Positions 36,071-46,161 are shown, counted from the stretch's first letter. The stretch: 56,044 bases of DNA from Candidatus Zhuqueibacterota bacterium (GCA_029262005.1 JAJDAG010000052.1:1-56044); one strand, 5' to 3'. The notes: a model not told the origin generated them from the letters alone. Numbers and translations: made by a program.

Positions 36071-37369
36071 CTATTCTCCACTTGTAATGTTTTCAGTTAG
36101 TTGATACAAAAGCTTAACCCCCTTGGGCAAGATATCTTCATCAAAATCAAATTGTTCGTTATGGTGCCCGCCAAAGGTTGGAGAACCAATGCCAATGTAT
36201 GTTGAAAGTCCGCCATTTCTTATTACTGCGTTCATTATGAAAGTAGCGTCTTCACTTCCCGGCACAAGATAATTATCTATAATGGCATCACTTTCTATAC
36301 CAATATCAAGACATGCTTTTCTAACTTCTGAAATCAATTCGATTGAATTATTTGCTGTTTCAGCTTCTGCCAGGAAGGTCATTTCAGATTCAACATTGTG
36401 CATAATTGCTGCGCCATTGATTATATTTTGAGCTTGAAATTTTAGATATTCACAAATTTCATTTGTTTCTCCCCTTAAATCTAACTCAAACCGTGCTTTA
36501 TCAGATATTATGTTTGAAGCATTGTTTGCTATAAATTCCCCAACATTAATCCGTGAAGTTCCGCCACTATGCCTTGAAATACCATATAAATTTGTGGCAG
36601 CACTACAAGCTGCTAATAAAGCATTTTTGCCTTCTTCAGGATATGCTCCAGCATGAGAACGGCTTCCCTTGAATAGTACGTTGTATCTTTTATCTGCCAG
36701 GAAAGATAAACCACATATTACTTTTTTTATGCCTATTAAACCGATATGGATCGGGAAAAAGTAATCTAAACCCTGTATAAATTTTAATTTGGAAAATATT
36801 TTCCCTCCTAAAATAAGTTCTTCAGCCGGTTGAAATAATAGATAATACTTTCCTTTTAATTGTTCCGTGTTATTAGCTAATATTTTTGCCAAACCAAGTC
36901 CTACGGTAATGTGGCCATCATGGCCGCATGCATGCATATTTTCATTAGTAGCATTAAACCCTCCTGCACATGGAGCGTGTGATTTTTCACTTGATTCTTT
37001 AATTGGCAGACCATCTATATCAAATCTAAAACCAATCTCCGGCCCTGGCTGCTTTCCTTCTATAATAGCTACAAGTCCTGTCCGGCCGCCAAGTTTACTT
37101 ATCCACTCATCATTGTTATAGCGATCTTTGGCGGCTTTATAGGCTTTGTCGCTCCATTCTGTGAGTAATTCCGGTTCGGAAAAATTGTTATACAAACCAT
37201 CGCCATACAATAATGTGCAATTTAGTTCTTCAAGATACTCACAAATCCTTGCTGTTGTCCAAAATTCATTAAATCCTAGCTCAGGATTTTTGTGGAACAT
37301 TCGCCTTAACTTTTTCAATTCAGTTAACAGATCATTTTCATTTATATTTGGAAGATAAGATATATTCAA
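36071..37369 (-). CDS. M20-family amidohydrolase, AbgA-like
   Basis: A 432-residue metal-dependent amidohydrolase of the aminobenzoyl-glutamate hydrolase type. Metal and catalytic motifs are MHACGHDGHITVG, FQPAEELILGG, SRSHAGAYPEEGKNAL in the dimerisation domain and GGHHNEQFDFDED at the end. I place the start at TTG 37369, after AGAGAGG, because the frame upstream to 37501 overlaps the coding remnant of another protein in a different frame. The gene is much richer in A and T than its neighbours, which suggests horizontal transfer. No signal peptide. Substrate (N-acyl amino acid or p-aminobenzoyl-glutamate) not decided. Confidence 0.88.
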   Translation of the reverse strand: MNISYLPNINENDLLTELKKLRRMFHKNPELGFNEFWTTARICEYLEELNCTLLYGDGLYNNFSEPELLTEWSDKAYKAAKDRYNNDEWISKLGGRTGLVAIIEGKQPGPEIGFRFDIDGLPIKESSEKSHAPCAGGFNATNENMHACGHDGHITVGLGLAKILANNTEQLKGKYYLLFQPAEELILGGKIFSKLKFIQGLDYFFPIHIGLIGIKKVICGLSFLADKRYNVLFKGSRSHAGAYPEEGKNALLAACSAATNLYGISRHSGGTSRINVGEFIANNASNIISDKARFELDLRGETNEICEYLKFQAQNIINGAAIMHNVESEMTFLAEAETANNSIELISEVRKACLDIGIESDAIIDNYLVPGSEDATFIMNAVIRNGGLSTYIGIGSPTFGGHHNEQFDFDEDILPKGVKLLYQLTENITSGE

Positions 37370-37427
37370 TTCATTCCTCTCTTTTTTACAGTCTGCAATG
37401 CAACCCATGCTCGCTAACATTGGCAAC

Positions 37428-37670
37428 TCAGGAGCGCGCTTCCAGTTGGATTTCAAACAATATATAGCCTGTGGCGGCCACTGCAAATACCTCATGGCCA
37501 ACTGTCATCAAGAGTGTTGCCCAAAAGGCTATGATGAAACCTGGCATAATCGAATGGCGAAGGTACTTATAAAGAGCAGAGTCTTGAACTCTATAAGGTG
37601 TATTATCTTTGCCGCGCACACTCAGATAAACTTGCGTTAGTCGAAAAAAATCGAAGTCCTCGCTGTCCGG
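37428..37670 (-). pseudogene. C-terminal remnant of a membrane methyltransferase
   Basis: A frame with no start codon of its own gives about 80 residues: DFFRLTQVYLSVRGKDNTPY, then LYKYLRHSIMPGFIIAFWAT, then MTVGHEVFAVAATGYILFEI and QLEARS before the stop at 37428. This is the C-terminal end of NnrU/isoprenylcysteine methyltransferase-like membrane proteins, closest in my memory to methanethiol S-methyltransferase (MddA), with the YxRHP-like and QLE(E/A)R blocks. The conserved HP is changed to HS. The N-terminal two thirds are missing; a stop lies just upstream and kdgK ends at 37757. It is most likely debris from an insertion or deletion. Confidence 0.65.
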
Positions 37671-37756
37671 TTAAAAAGTTGAACTCAGAAAAGAAGCGCG
37701 ACAGGTCGCACGATTTATTGTATATTGGCTTACCATAAACAATAACAAATTCAATC

Positions 37757-38791
37757 TCACCGATCAACCCTGCCGGAACCACTTCCCTGCGCCAGCGCTT
37801 CGACCTCTGCCACGCTCACCAGGTTAAAGTCTCCCGATATGGTTTGCTTGAGACAAGAGGCTGCAACCGCAAATTCAAGGGCATCTTTGGTGTTCGTTTT
37901 GCTTAGCAGACCATAAATGAGTCCGCTTGCAAAAGAATCGCCTCCTCCCACACGATCGATAATTTGAATATCATATCGTCTCGAGCGATAAGGCTCAGAG
38001 CAATCTTTTTCATCAATAAGAAGCGCACTCCAGCCATTTCGAGAAGCGGAAAAACTCTCGCGCAACGTGATTGCGACAGCTTTAAAGTCATAAAGCTGCT
38101 TTAGCTTTTCAGCAACTTTAAAATAAGATGTCTCATGCAATTCGCCTGAATCTACATCGGAATTCGCGGCCTTCAAGCCAAGGCTTTTCTCCGCATCCTC
38201 CTCGTTAGCGATGCAAACATCCACATATTCCATTAATGGCTGCATACATTGTTGCGCTTCGTTTTCGGTCCACAATTTCTTGCGAAAGTTAAGATCACAG
38301 CTAATAGTGACGTTTGCTTTCCTCGCCGCCTTACAAGCAGCAGCGACACATTCAAGTGAACGTTTACCAAGTGCAGGCGTGATCCCTGTCCAGTGAAACC
38401 AGGCGGCATCTTCAAATACTTGCTCCCAGTTCACTTCATCACTGTTCATCTGGCTGACGGCCGAGTTGGCACGATCATAAACGACTTTCGAGGCTCTTTG
38501 ACTGGCACCGGTTTCGAGAAAATAAATACCAATCCGGTCGCCGCCACGCACAATACAGTCACATTGCACGCCAAAACGCCGCAGATGGTTTACGGCGGAT
38601 TGACCCATTTCATGTTCCGGCAGTTTCGTCACAAAATAGCTTTCAAATCCGTAGTTTGCAAGGGAGACAGCTACGTTTGCCTCGCCCCCACCGTAAGTCG
38701 CATCAAAGCTTTGAGTTTGTACAAACCGGTTGAAGCCGGGTGTCGAAAGACGAAGCATAATTTCACCGAACGTAACAATTTTTTTACTCAT
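37757..38791 (-). CDS. kdgK: 2-keto-3-deoxygluconate kinase (PfkB family)
   Basis: A 344-residue sugar kinase. PfkB signatures are YGGGEANVAVSLANYG near the N-terminus and DRVGGGDSFASGLIYGL with the catalytic Asp in the C-terminal part. Sequence layout matches 2-dehydro-3-deoxygluconokinases, which make KDPG from KDG and ATP. The start codon is one base after the stop of the KDPG aldolase gene, with AGGAG inside that gene's end, so they are one operon. Together they degrade KDG from uronates or gluconate to pyruvate and glyceraldehyde 3-phosphate. Confidence 0.9.
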   Translation of the reverse strand: MSKKIVTFGEIMLRLSTPGFNRFVQTQSFDATYGGGEANVAVSLANYGFESYFVTKLPEHEMGQSAVNHLRRFGVQCDCIVRGGDRIGIYFLETGASQRASKVVYDRANSAVSQMNSDEVNWEQVFEDAAWFHWTGITPALGKRSLECVAAACKAARKANVTISCDLNFRKKLWTENEAQQCMQPLMEYVDVCIANEEDAEKSLGLKAANSDVDSGELHETSYFKVAEKLKQLYDFKAVAITLRESFSASRNGWSALLIDEKDCSEPYRSRRYDIQIIDRVGGGDSFASGLIYGLLSKTNTKDALEFAVAASCLKQTISGDFNLVSVAEVEALAQGSGSGRVDR

Positions 38792-38792
38792 G

Positions 38793-39452
38793 TCACTCTC
38801 CTTGGACGGCTTGCTTACCAGCCTTGATACTTTCGCACAGTATTCTGGCGTTTTCTGTCAGAACATCAAATCTGTCGTTCGCGATTGCCTGTTTATCCAG
38901 GAGTGCACTTCCGACACCAACGGCGCAGGCGCCCGCTTTAATCCAATCACCCCCATTGGTAAGGGACACACCACCTGTAGGCATCAAGTTCAAATGCGGC
39001 ATCGGCGCTATGACCGCTTTAAAGAAAGCCATACCAACCACATCTGCAGGAAAGACTTTCACAATGTCAGCGCCTTGCTCATGTGCTGTCAAAATTTCGG
39101 TTGGTGTAAAGGCACCCGGCATCACAGGGACATCATATCGATGTGCGGTTTGAATGATCTCACGCTTTGAAATCGGACTCACGACATATTTTGCACCTGC
39201 AATAATAGCCAGCCTTGCTGTTTCGCTGTCAAGAACAGAACCAACACCGATCAGCATGTCATTTCCAATTTGCTTACAGCATTCTTCAATAACACGAAGG
39301 GCATTAGGCGTGGTCATTGTAATTTCAAGCGCCGAAATACCACCCTTTAGCACCGCCTCGGCGACTTTGAGCAATTTAGTCGAATCATTCATTCGGATAA
39401 CGCAAACAGCACCTTCACCGATGATTCTGTTAACAATTTCAGGCTTTCTCAC
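38793..39452 (-). CDS. eda: KDPG/KHG aldolase
   Basis: A 219-residue class I aldolase that splits 2-keto-3-deoxy-6-phosphogluconate into pyruvate and glyceraldehyde 3-phosphate. The Schiff-base Lys is K132 in IVKVFPAD, the catalytic Glu is E43 in ALEITMTT, and the phosphate-binding loop is MPTGGV. The start is GTG, with GAGGAG about 11 bases upstream. It is the first gene of the eda-kdgK operon; a perfect 14-bp palindrome lies about 64 bases upstream and is a probable operator. Confidence 0.95.
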   Translation of the reverse strand: MRKPEIVNRIIGEGAVCVIRMNDSTKLLKVAEAVLKGGISALEITMTTPNALRVIEECCKQIGNDMLIGVGSVLDSETARLAIIAGAKYVVSPISKREIIQTAHRYDVPVMPGAFTPTEILTAHEQGADIVKVFPADVVGMAFFKAVIAPMPHLNLMPTGGVSLTNGGDWIKAGACAVGVGSALLDKQAIANDRFDVLTENARILCESIKAGKQAVQGE

Positions 39453-40425
39453 TTTTTTTTAACTCCTCTATCAATTATTGTTTTAATCGCTGCCTGATAG
39501 CAAGCTTGTAAAAAAATACGTTAACGTATGTACAAAAAATAAAGGAGATACTTTTCATAATCAAGCAATAAGTTACAAATTTGTTTGCTTGGTCCTTGTT
39601 TCTATAGGAACCAAAAACAACATGGGCCCGCCACCATAAAATGGCAGATGTTCATTTCACAGAAAAAGTTTTGAAAATCCGGCATGCTCAAGCCGGTCCC
39701 GGAGGTACTTTGGTTGTTTATCTCGCTGGTCAGCAGTTTCTATATGTGCAAAATTATATCGCAGAAGTTGCAAAGATAATTGTTGCTATATTGTTAAATT
39801 TTTTTTCAAGCCTTCATTATATAAGTTTTAGTAAACACTCTATTTGTCTGAACTTAATTCTTACGTTTTTAGAAAGATTTCAGCGCGAAGACTCCGAACA
39901 ATTTATGCCCCTGAGTTTAGATGCAGCAATGGCGCCCCGCGTGGCCGGATTTTCGAGTTTTCCTCTGAGCACACAGTACAAACGCCGTATCGCATCCATA
40001 AGAGAAGCAATCCCAGAGGTAGTTGTTTTCATGCTTTTTAATGTAATAGCAGTTTAAATCCATTTCAACTTATCCTTAAGCATCGGTGCATATATGCAAC
40101 ATCTTAGGGTGTCACCTTACAACATTATTCGCCAGAGAAAAACTACATTAGAATCTCATCAGCAGGTTCAAGTTTCTGCAAAGCCGGAGCCCGTTACTGC
40201 ATTTGATTTATTCCCCAACAACCGGTCACAAAGGCTTCAATCACCTGGAACTCGTATTCCAGGCGTTTCAACATATATTCATTCACTTGGACAAAACCTA
40301 AATTGTCATTATGATACCGAAGGAGGTGCGAGATGTAATGAGATACGTTTTAGTGTCAATGTTTCATATCCATTCATAATTAACGCGGTTCAGAACTCCT
40401 AACAAAGTTAAACGGAGGATGCAAA
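39453..40425. other. Long regulatory gap between eda-kdgK and the TonB operon
   Basis: A 970-base gap between divergent operons. Open frames at 39641-40057 and 40094-40402 on the plus strand show no recognisable protein features or good starts, and I do not call them genes. Structures seen: the palindrome at 39516-39529, a 12-base palindrome TGCATATATGCA at 40087-40098, and a hairpin CCTGGAA...TTCCAGG near 40242-40262. Promoters for both operons must lie here. Confidence 0.45.
39507..39535. promoter_or_regulatory. Palindromic operator candidate upstream of eda-kdgK
   Basis: ATACGTTAACGTAT at 39516-39529 is a perfect 14-base palindrome, flanked by a second inverted pair TTGTA (39507-39511) and TACAA (39531-39535). 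It lies about 64 bases before the GTG of eda, a good place for a repressor of the LacI or GntR type controlled by a KDG-pathway intermediate. The regulator is not in the window. Confidence 0.6.
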
Positions 40426-43400
40426 ATGTGGATAATTCCCTCCTTGCTTAAAAAAGCGTTATATAGCTTCCTATTTATAACCCTTATTGCGGCTTTTAGC
40501 TCAACAGCTTTTTCACAAACAGCCGGCAAGATAGCAGGTGTAGTTACAGAGCAAGCAAATGGTGAAGGCCTCCCGGGCGTAAATATTGTACTTGTAGGTA
40601 CGACCATGGGTGCCAGCACCGATTCACAAGGACGTTTTTATATTTTAAATGTACCTCCCGGTACCTTTACAGTAAAAGCCAGCTTCATTGGGTTTAAGGC
40701 AATTAGCAGAACGAGCGTTCAGGTCGCTGTTGGCTTGACAACCGAACAAAACTTTGCTCTTGAAACCGCAGTGGTTGAAGGTGCAGAAGTTGTCGTGACT
40801 GCTGAGATGCCGCTGGTGGAAAAATCTCAAACCGCCACAGCCTCAAGATACAGTTCAAACGAACTCAACAATGCGCTGCCGGTTGCAAATGTACGTCAGC
40901 TTATAGAGTCCACTCCGAGCGTGTATCGTGGATTTATTCGCGGCGGCAACAAGTATGAAACCAAGACGCTTGTCGATGGCGTTGATGTGACGGACAGCTA
41001 TTTCTCCAGGGGGCAAGGCTCCTATGGTCGTGAGGCAGGACATTTCCATGCTAACATGACTCCCACCGATGAGAATGACAATAGCGGCGTTACGGTTTCA
41101 GCAAATGCCTTGCAGGAGCTGCAGGTTTTTGCCGGCACATTTGGTGCCGAGTACCCTGCCGCGACGGCTGGTATCGTCAACATTGTCACCAAGGAAGGCG
41201 GTCGAAACTACTCATTTAATCTCTTCAATAGAACCTTGATCACCTCGGGCAAAGACCATCCAGGTTCAAATGTATACCAGGACCGAGCTGCCTATCGTGA
41301 GGAAGGGGATAAATTCGTAGCGGGAAACAGCCCGCGCGGGGACCTTTATACATGGACAGAACAAAAGGCCCTTGATAATTACAATTACGATCCTGTTGCC
41401 GGCGAGAGCCAGAGCCGCTCGCATGAGACCAGCCTGACAATCGCTGGCCCGCTTGGTGAAAAGGGTGGTTTTTTTCTGGACGGAGGATTTAGCCAGACCG
41501 ACGGAGCCTTTCCCTTTGATCGCACCAAGAGAATCAGCGGAAGTCTTAAGCTGCATTACAACCTGACAGCCACTAAAAAAATTAGCGGCATGTTTCAATT
41601 GAGCGACGGCGGAGAGCTATTTAATTTCGTCAATTGGAAATTCAATCCCAGATATAAATACTATATGGAGGGTGCTCCCCGCTATAAGGATCTTGCAACA
41701 GTCGGTTATCTCAAGTATACTCATGCAGTTAATTCCAGTACATTTTTCGAAGTTCGCGGCTCGAGAACAACCAATATTACCCGAGTCGGTTACCCCGATG
41801 ACAACGGCAATGGTATTCCGGAGTTAGGGGAAAGTGGTGACTTTATCGACTTCAGCGATGTAGATGAATACATCAAATATGTCGGCGGAAACGGTGAAGT
41901 TGGCTCGGAAAACGGTTTTGTTTTTGGTGGTACCACCCCTGTGTTTTTCAGTTCTACGCTGAACCCCGCAGGCTGGCAAAAATTAAATCAAGCAGAATTT
42001 CCAGTCAACGGTATCGGTGTAAACGGTCAGTACTTGACAGCTTATCCGCTTGCTGTTTACCAGGAATTCGGCAGAGATAAAATTAACCTTAAGGCCGACT
42101 TGACCAGCCAGGTAAATTACAACCACCAAATCAAGGCCGGCGCAAGTTATACCAGACACGATGTAAACGTGAACACATTTGTGCCTGAATTATACGGTCG
42201 CGGCGAAGAATACCCCACATCCAAGGCGCATGTTCAATTCCTCGATTTCAATCCCCAGGAATTTGCTGCGTATATTCAGGATCGCATCGAATTCGAGGGC
42301 TTAATCGTGAATGTTGGCGCTCGTCTTGACGGTTTTGACAATGACACCGAGCTGTTTGGCAATGAATGGGATCCTGTCGACCAGGTCAAAAATGACGTCG
42401 GCGATTTTCTGCGCTATGATGTCAAGCGTGGCGACGCTGTCGGTTTTGAATGGTTCTTCAGCCCGAGAGTTGGCGTATCGCATCCGGTAACAGAGAACCT
42501 GGCGATGCATTATTCGTTTGGACGCTACTTTCAATATCCAAATTATGCGTCGATTTACCAGGACTATAACTTTACCAATTACGCAGCTTCACCCTCACCG
42601 CAATCCGTACGTCCGGATCAAGACCCGGTGCGTTCAACCAACTATGAAATTGGCGCTCAGTGGTCGTTCCGTGATGATTATCTCATCACTGCGACCGGCT
42701 ATTATCGTGATGTCCAGAATACGGGTCGCCAATCATATACGCTCACGACTTCTGAAAATCTCCCCATAGTATTCAATACGACGTGGGGCTACTCGGATGC
42801 GCGCGGCATAGAACTTGAACTGAGCAAGAGGCCCGGAAAATGGTGGGGTGGCCGCCTTTCTTACGCTTTCACTTACATAAAGCAAGCCGGCAACGTAGGT
42901 TCTTTTCAAGATGCTTACAGTGCAGGTCGGGACAGCACAGAGTTCGGTGGCCTTCCCTGGGAAGAACTTGACCGTCGTCCTTCCCGCGAACGCAATATTA
43001 TTGTCACGCAGGGTGGGTCAAATCAACTTTCAGGCGGCTTTGATCGTCCGCATCGCTTGAACGGAACATTGCAGCTCTTCTTCCCCGCCAAAATAAATGC
43101 CACCTTCATCGGTGAGTGGACCAGCGGATTCTATTTCCAGCAGTTCTTTGAGGAGCCGGACAATCCTGATCCATTCTTTGATCGCAACCTTAACCTTGGA
43201 ATTGGCCCGAGCACGTATTTCATAAATGCCCGAGTCTCCAAACTCTTTAATTTCTCAAATTTTGGTCTGGAAGCTTTTTTCGAAGCTCGCAACCTGTTTA
43301 ATCGCACCAATATTCGTGCTATCGCAAACGAGCCTGCGCGAGAACAAGATGGTCGAGAAATTTGGGAACTGGGACGTCCTAATCCTGGAGGCGGCGACAG

Positions 43401-43521
43401 ACTGACTGAAGCAAATGCCGATCCGGAAGGTACGCTGATGATGCCAACGGACAGTTTCGGCCGATCCTTCTATCTCAATGCGAGAGAATTCTATTTTGGG
43501 CTCAATATCAACTTAAAGTAA
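40426..43521 (+). CDS. TonB-dependent receptor with carboxypeptidase-like N-terminus
   Basis: A 1,031-residue outer-membrane receptor. A signal peptide (to about residue 30) is followed by a CarboxypepD_reg-like domain at ~34-115 (GKIAGVVTEQANGEGLPGVN, DSQGRFYILNVPPG), a plug at ~120-255 (LVDGVDVTDSYF, FGAEYPAATAGIVNIVT) and a large barrel that ends YFGLNINLK. It is SusC/OAR-like, but no SusD follows. A strong ACGGAGGA site precedes the ATG. It heads an operon with a sorting-domain protein (49 bases on) and a PorV-like protein. The divergent eda-kdgK operon suggests, but does not prove, a link to uronate-type sugars. Confidence 0.9.
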   Translation: MWIIPSLLKKALYSFLFITLIAAFSSTAFSQTAGKIAGVVTEQANGEGLPGVNIVLVGTTMGASTDSQGRFYILNVPPGTFTVKASFIGFKAISRTSVQVAVGLTTEQNFALETAVVEGAEVVVTAEMPLVEKSQTATASRYSSNELNNALPVANVRQLIESTPSVYRGFIRGGNKYETKTLVDGVDVTDSYFSRGQGSYGREAGHFHANMTPTDENDNSGVTVSANALQELQVFAGTFGAEYPAATAGIVNIVTKEGGRNYSFNLFNRTLITSGKDHPGSNVYQDRAAYREEGDKFVAGNSPRGDLYTWTEQKALDNYNYDPVAGESQSRSHETSLTIAGPLGEKGGFFLDGGFSQTDGAFPFDRTKRISGSLKLHYNLTATKKISGMFQLSDGGELFNFVNWKFNPRYKYYMEGAPRYKDLATVGYLKYTHAVNSSTFFEVRGSRTTNITRVGYPDDNGNGIPELGESGDFIDFSDVDEYIKYVGGNGEVGSENGFVFGGTTPVFFSSTLNPAGWQKLNQAEFPVNGIGVNGQYLTAYPLAVYQEFGRDKINLKADLTSQVNYNHQIKAGASYTRHDVNVNTFVPELYGRGEEYPTSKAHVQFLDFNPQEFAAYIQDRIEFEGLIVNVGARLDGFDNDTELFGNEWDPVDQVKNDVGDFLRYDVKRGDAVGFEWFFSPRVGVSHPVTENLAMHYSFGRYFQYPNYASIYQDYNFTNYAASPSPQSVRPDQDPVRSTNYEIGAQWSFRDDYLITATGYYRDVQNTGRQSYTLTTSENLPIVFNTTWGYSDARGIELELSKRPGKWWGGRLSYAFTYIKQAGNVGSFQDAYSAGRDSTEFGGLPWEELDRRPSRERNIIVTQGGSNQLSGGFDRPHRLNGTLQLFFPAKINATFIGEWTSGFYFQQFFEEPDNPDPFFDRNLNLGIGPSTYFINARVSKLFNFSNFGLEAFFEARNLFNRTNIRAIANEPAREQDGREIWELGRPNPGGGDRLTEANADPEGTLMMPTDSFGRSFYLNAREFYFGLNINLK

Positions 43522-43569
43522 TTTCCTTTGGATTGATAGGATTTACATCTGATAACTAGAGGAGCAACA

Positions 43570-46161
43570 ATGAATATCAAAGAAAAAATTCTAATGCTCG
43601 GCATCATTTTCGCTGTCGGGCTGACCATTGTGTTTACAACCACAGCGAATGAGCCCCGGGGCAACGGGGTCATCGTGGCTGGAAACTTTTGGGCATCCTA
43701 CAGGCCGCCGCACATTCCCGGGGCCTGGCCGGGAAGAAATGCCTACGTTGATGATTTTCAAGCGCGTGGGGACAACGAGTCATCAAACGGAAACTGGCTT
43801 TTCTGGCAATCTCGCTATGTGAGTAGCGGCCGGTTTGGCAACACTGTCGCGGCCTGGCCGTTTGGAAAAAACATTGCAGGAGGTTGGGGCGAGCCGCTAG
43901 GCGCATCAGTATACGACCCCAGCGCTGCGTTCGCCAGTGCCAATGGCAAGGCCTTTGCGCAAACCCCGTTGGAGCCAAAGGACCTGCAGTATTCCTACTT
44001 GAAATATGGCAGCAAGATCCCTGGCGCCGGAGACCCGACACGGGATTATGTGCGGCCCGGCGGCAAAAGTGAAGGCGGCGCCTTTTTCAAAGATGGCCGT
44101 AAAGGCGTGGTTTACTACGAGGCCGGCTGGCCTACCAATGTCGGCATCGATGTGAGAATGCGGGCAATTTCCATGACCACAACCTGGGGCAATCTTGACG
44201 ACCAGCAGGTTGTTGAGCTTGAGTTTTACAATACAGGTGAAGCGGATATTGATGGCGATGGCGTCGTCGATATGTCGAACCATCGCATCGAATCGCTGGC
44301 CATGCAGTATCATGGCGAGCCGTGGTACATGACAATGACGCCCGCCGGGACCCGTTGGTACAATACGGGTGGCTACCGTCCCGGCTTTCATGATGCCACG
44401 CCTGATGATAATGGCGCTCCCTGGGCAATCAGTGGCTATGGCTTTGGCGCTGTCAACCGGGATCTCGAAAATGACCCCGGCCTGTCCGCCAACCAGGGCA
44501 CTAACAAGGGGTGGTATCATGATATCATTTATGGTTGGACCTATCTTGGCGCCAAGAAAATCGAGAATGGCATGGTCGTTGGCGAGAAAATGCTATCATT
44601 CAAGAACTCTGCCGGTGAAGAAGTTGTGCACCCGGTCGGTGAAGGCAACAGAAGAGGCTGGTTTATGGCGAATACCACGACGGAAAGTTGGCAAGGTGGA
44701 GTGGGCACATCCGCTCGTGGCCACCATCTCACCGCCACTGCCCAGTTTTTTGTTGCCGGCAGCAAGAACCGGTCGAGTACAGATGTTGATTTTAACCCGA
44801 ATCCTGCCATGTTTGTCTCCGGCAACGAAGATGATCTGAGTTCATTTATTGTAAAGGACGACCCGAATACCTGGGGATATCCGGATGGCGCGTTTGAGAT
44901 GGTGCCGCCGGTAACCAGTCACCAGGGCATCACTTTGCCAGGGCCCAACCCGATTCCGACTTTCGGCGGCTCCCAGAATCGTCCCTTCCAGGCTGATCTG
45001 CTGCATGAGGGTTGGGTCTCTGAGAACGCGTTTAACGAAAACCCGACGGGTGGCTTCGGTCCCTTTGCACTCGATGTTGGTGAGACCATTCGGGTCTATT
45101 TCGTGCGCGCCATGGGCCATCGTTTGACCGGACTGCGCCGCGCCATCAAGGGCGCCCGGGCAATGTATGACGGCATTCAGCCCGATGGTTCATTCCTCGA
45201 TCCGGATGCTCCCGGTGTGCCGGACATCAAAGTAACAGGTTCGACCAATGTTAAACCTTTGATCATGTTCAACACGGCGGCGGATGCCGATGGCTACAAG
45301 ATCTACCGATCCAAGGCCTGGCCTCCTTACGATCCGACCAAAGACGGCCTGATCTTTGAAGATGTGTACTGGAAAACCAATACACCCGGGGAAGACAATC
45401 GTCCGGCTCCGGAGCCTCTTAATCCAATGTTGACGGATACTACACGCGTTGAAACACGACCTGGTGAGCATTGGGGGCCGTATGTGCTTCTGAGTGTTAT
45501 TTCAAACGCTGAACTGGACAATTTCAGGAACCCCCGTCCGGGCGATGCCGGCGACTACCCGTACGCCTTTGAAGACGCTCAGGATGCTTTTACACTGCCG
45601 GGTCAGACATTCTATTACTATGTCTCGGCGTATAGGAATACGCGCCCAACTGCTCCGTATGATCAGTTGGAAGGTAGTTCAGTAAGCTGGATCGAGAGCG
45701 GTAAGGTCAACGTTAACGGCCGCGACGGCCTTTGGCAAAATACCTGGCCTTTCACGCCCAGGGACTCATTTTTCCCGAAAGCGACAGAGGTTGACGCATT
45801 GAAAGAGCTTGGCGCGGACTTTGTGCTTGTTTCTCCACCTGTCACTGCGGCAGACCTGGAACTTGACAGAGCGAGCATCGTTGTTCGACCCAATCCTTAT
45901 AAGCGTCTGGCATTCCATGATGTGGATGCGGAACACAAGATCCTTTTTGCAAATCTGCCGTCCCGTGCAACCATCACGATTATGGACCTTTCAGGACAGA
46001 TCATCGACCGTATCGTTTACGAATCACCAACCGAAGAGAATGGCACCTATTTCTGGGAAATGTTCTCAAAGAGCGGCGTTGAAGTCGCCAGCGGCGTATA
46101 CATTTGGATCGTAGAGCACGATCGCGGTCTTGAAAAGGGCATATTATCAATCTTAAGATAA
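43570..46161 (+). CDS. Secreted protein with FlgD-like C-terminal sorting domain
   Basis: An 863-residue exported protein. A signal peptide lies at the start (MNIKEKILMLGIIFAVGLTI). The body, to about residue 760, is Gly/Trp/Pro-rich with no enzyme motif I recognise; residues ~555-680 look like a fibronectin-type fold (KPLIMFNTAADADGYKIYRS). The last ~90 residues (IVVRPNPYKRL...ITIMDLSGQIIDRIVYE...GVEVASGVYIWIVEH) are the FlgD-Ig-like/type IX-like sorting domain. It lies between the TonB receptor and the PorV-like gene and is probably carried out by the same system. Confidence 0.85.
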   Translation: MNIKEKILMLGIIFAVGLTIVFTTTANEPRGNGVIVAGNFWASYRPPHIPGAWPGRNAYVDDFQARGDNESSNGNWLFWQSRYVSSGRFGNTVAAWPFGKNIAGGWGEPLGASVYDPSAAFASANGKAFAQTPLEPKDLQYSYLKYGSKIPGAGDPTRDYVRPGGKSEGGAFFKDGRKGVVYYEAGWPTNVGIDVRMRAISMTTTWGNLDDQQVVELEFYNTGEADIDGDGVVDMSNHRIESLAMQYHGEPWYMTMTPAGTRWYNTGGYRPGFHDATPDDNGAPWAISGYGFGAVNRDLENDPGLSANQGTNKGWYHDIIYGWTYLGAKKIENGMVVGEKMLSFKNSAGEEVVHPVGEGNRRGWFMANTTTESWQGGVGTSARGHHLTATAQFFVAGSKNRSSTDVDFNPNPAMFVSGNEDDLSSFIVKDDPNTWGYPDGAFEMVPPVTSHQGITLPGPNPIPTFGGSQNRPFQADLLHEGWVSENAFNENPTGGFGPFALDVGETIRVYFVRAMGHRLTGLRRAIKGARAMYDGIQPDGSFLDPDAPGVPDIKVTGSTNVKPLIMFNTAADADGYKIYRSKAWPPYDPTKDGLIFEDVYWKTNTPGEDNRPAPEPLNPMLTDTTRVETRPGEHWGPYVLLSVISNAELDNFRNPRPGDAGDYPYAFEDAQDAFTLPGQTFYYYVSAYRNTRPTAPYDQLEGSSVSWIESGKVNVNGRDGLWQNTWPFTPRDSFFPKATEVDALKELGADFVLVSPPVTAADLELDRASIVVRPNPYKRLAFHDVDAEHKILFANLPSRATITIMDLSGQIIDRIVYESPTEENGTYFWEMFSKSGVEVASGVYIWIVEHDRGLEKGILSILR

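Noticed and set aside
37370-37501. N-terminal extension of the M20 amidohydrolase frame to an ATG at 37501
   Set aside because: The extension reads out of frame through the C-terminal remnant of a methyltransferase and does not look like an M20 N-terminus; TTG at 37369 has a ribosome-binding site.
39641-40057. 138-codon open frame in the gap upstream of the TonB operon
   Set aside because: No recognisable domain, no ribosome-binding site, and low-complexity hydrophobic content as expected of AT-rich non-coding DNA.
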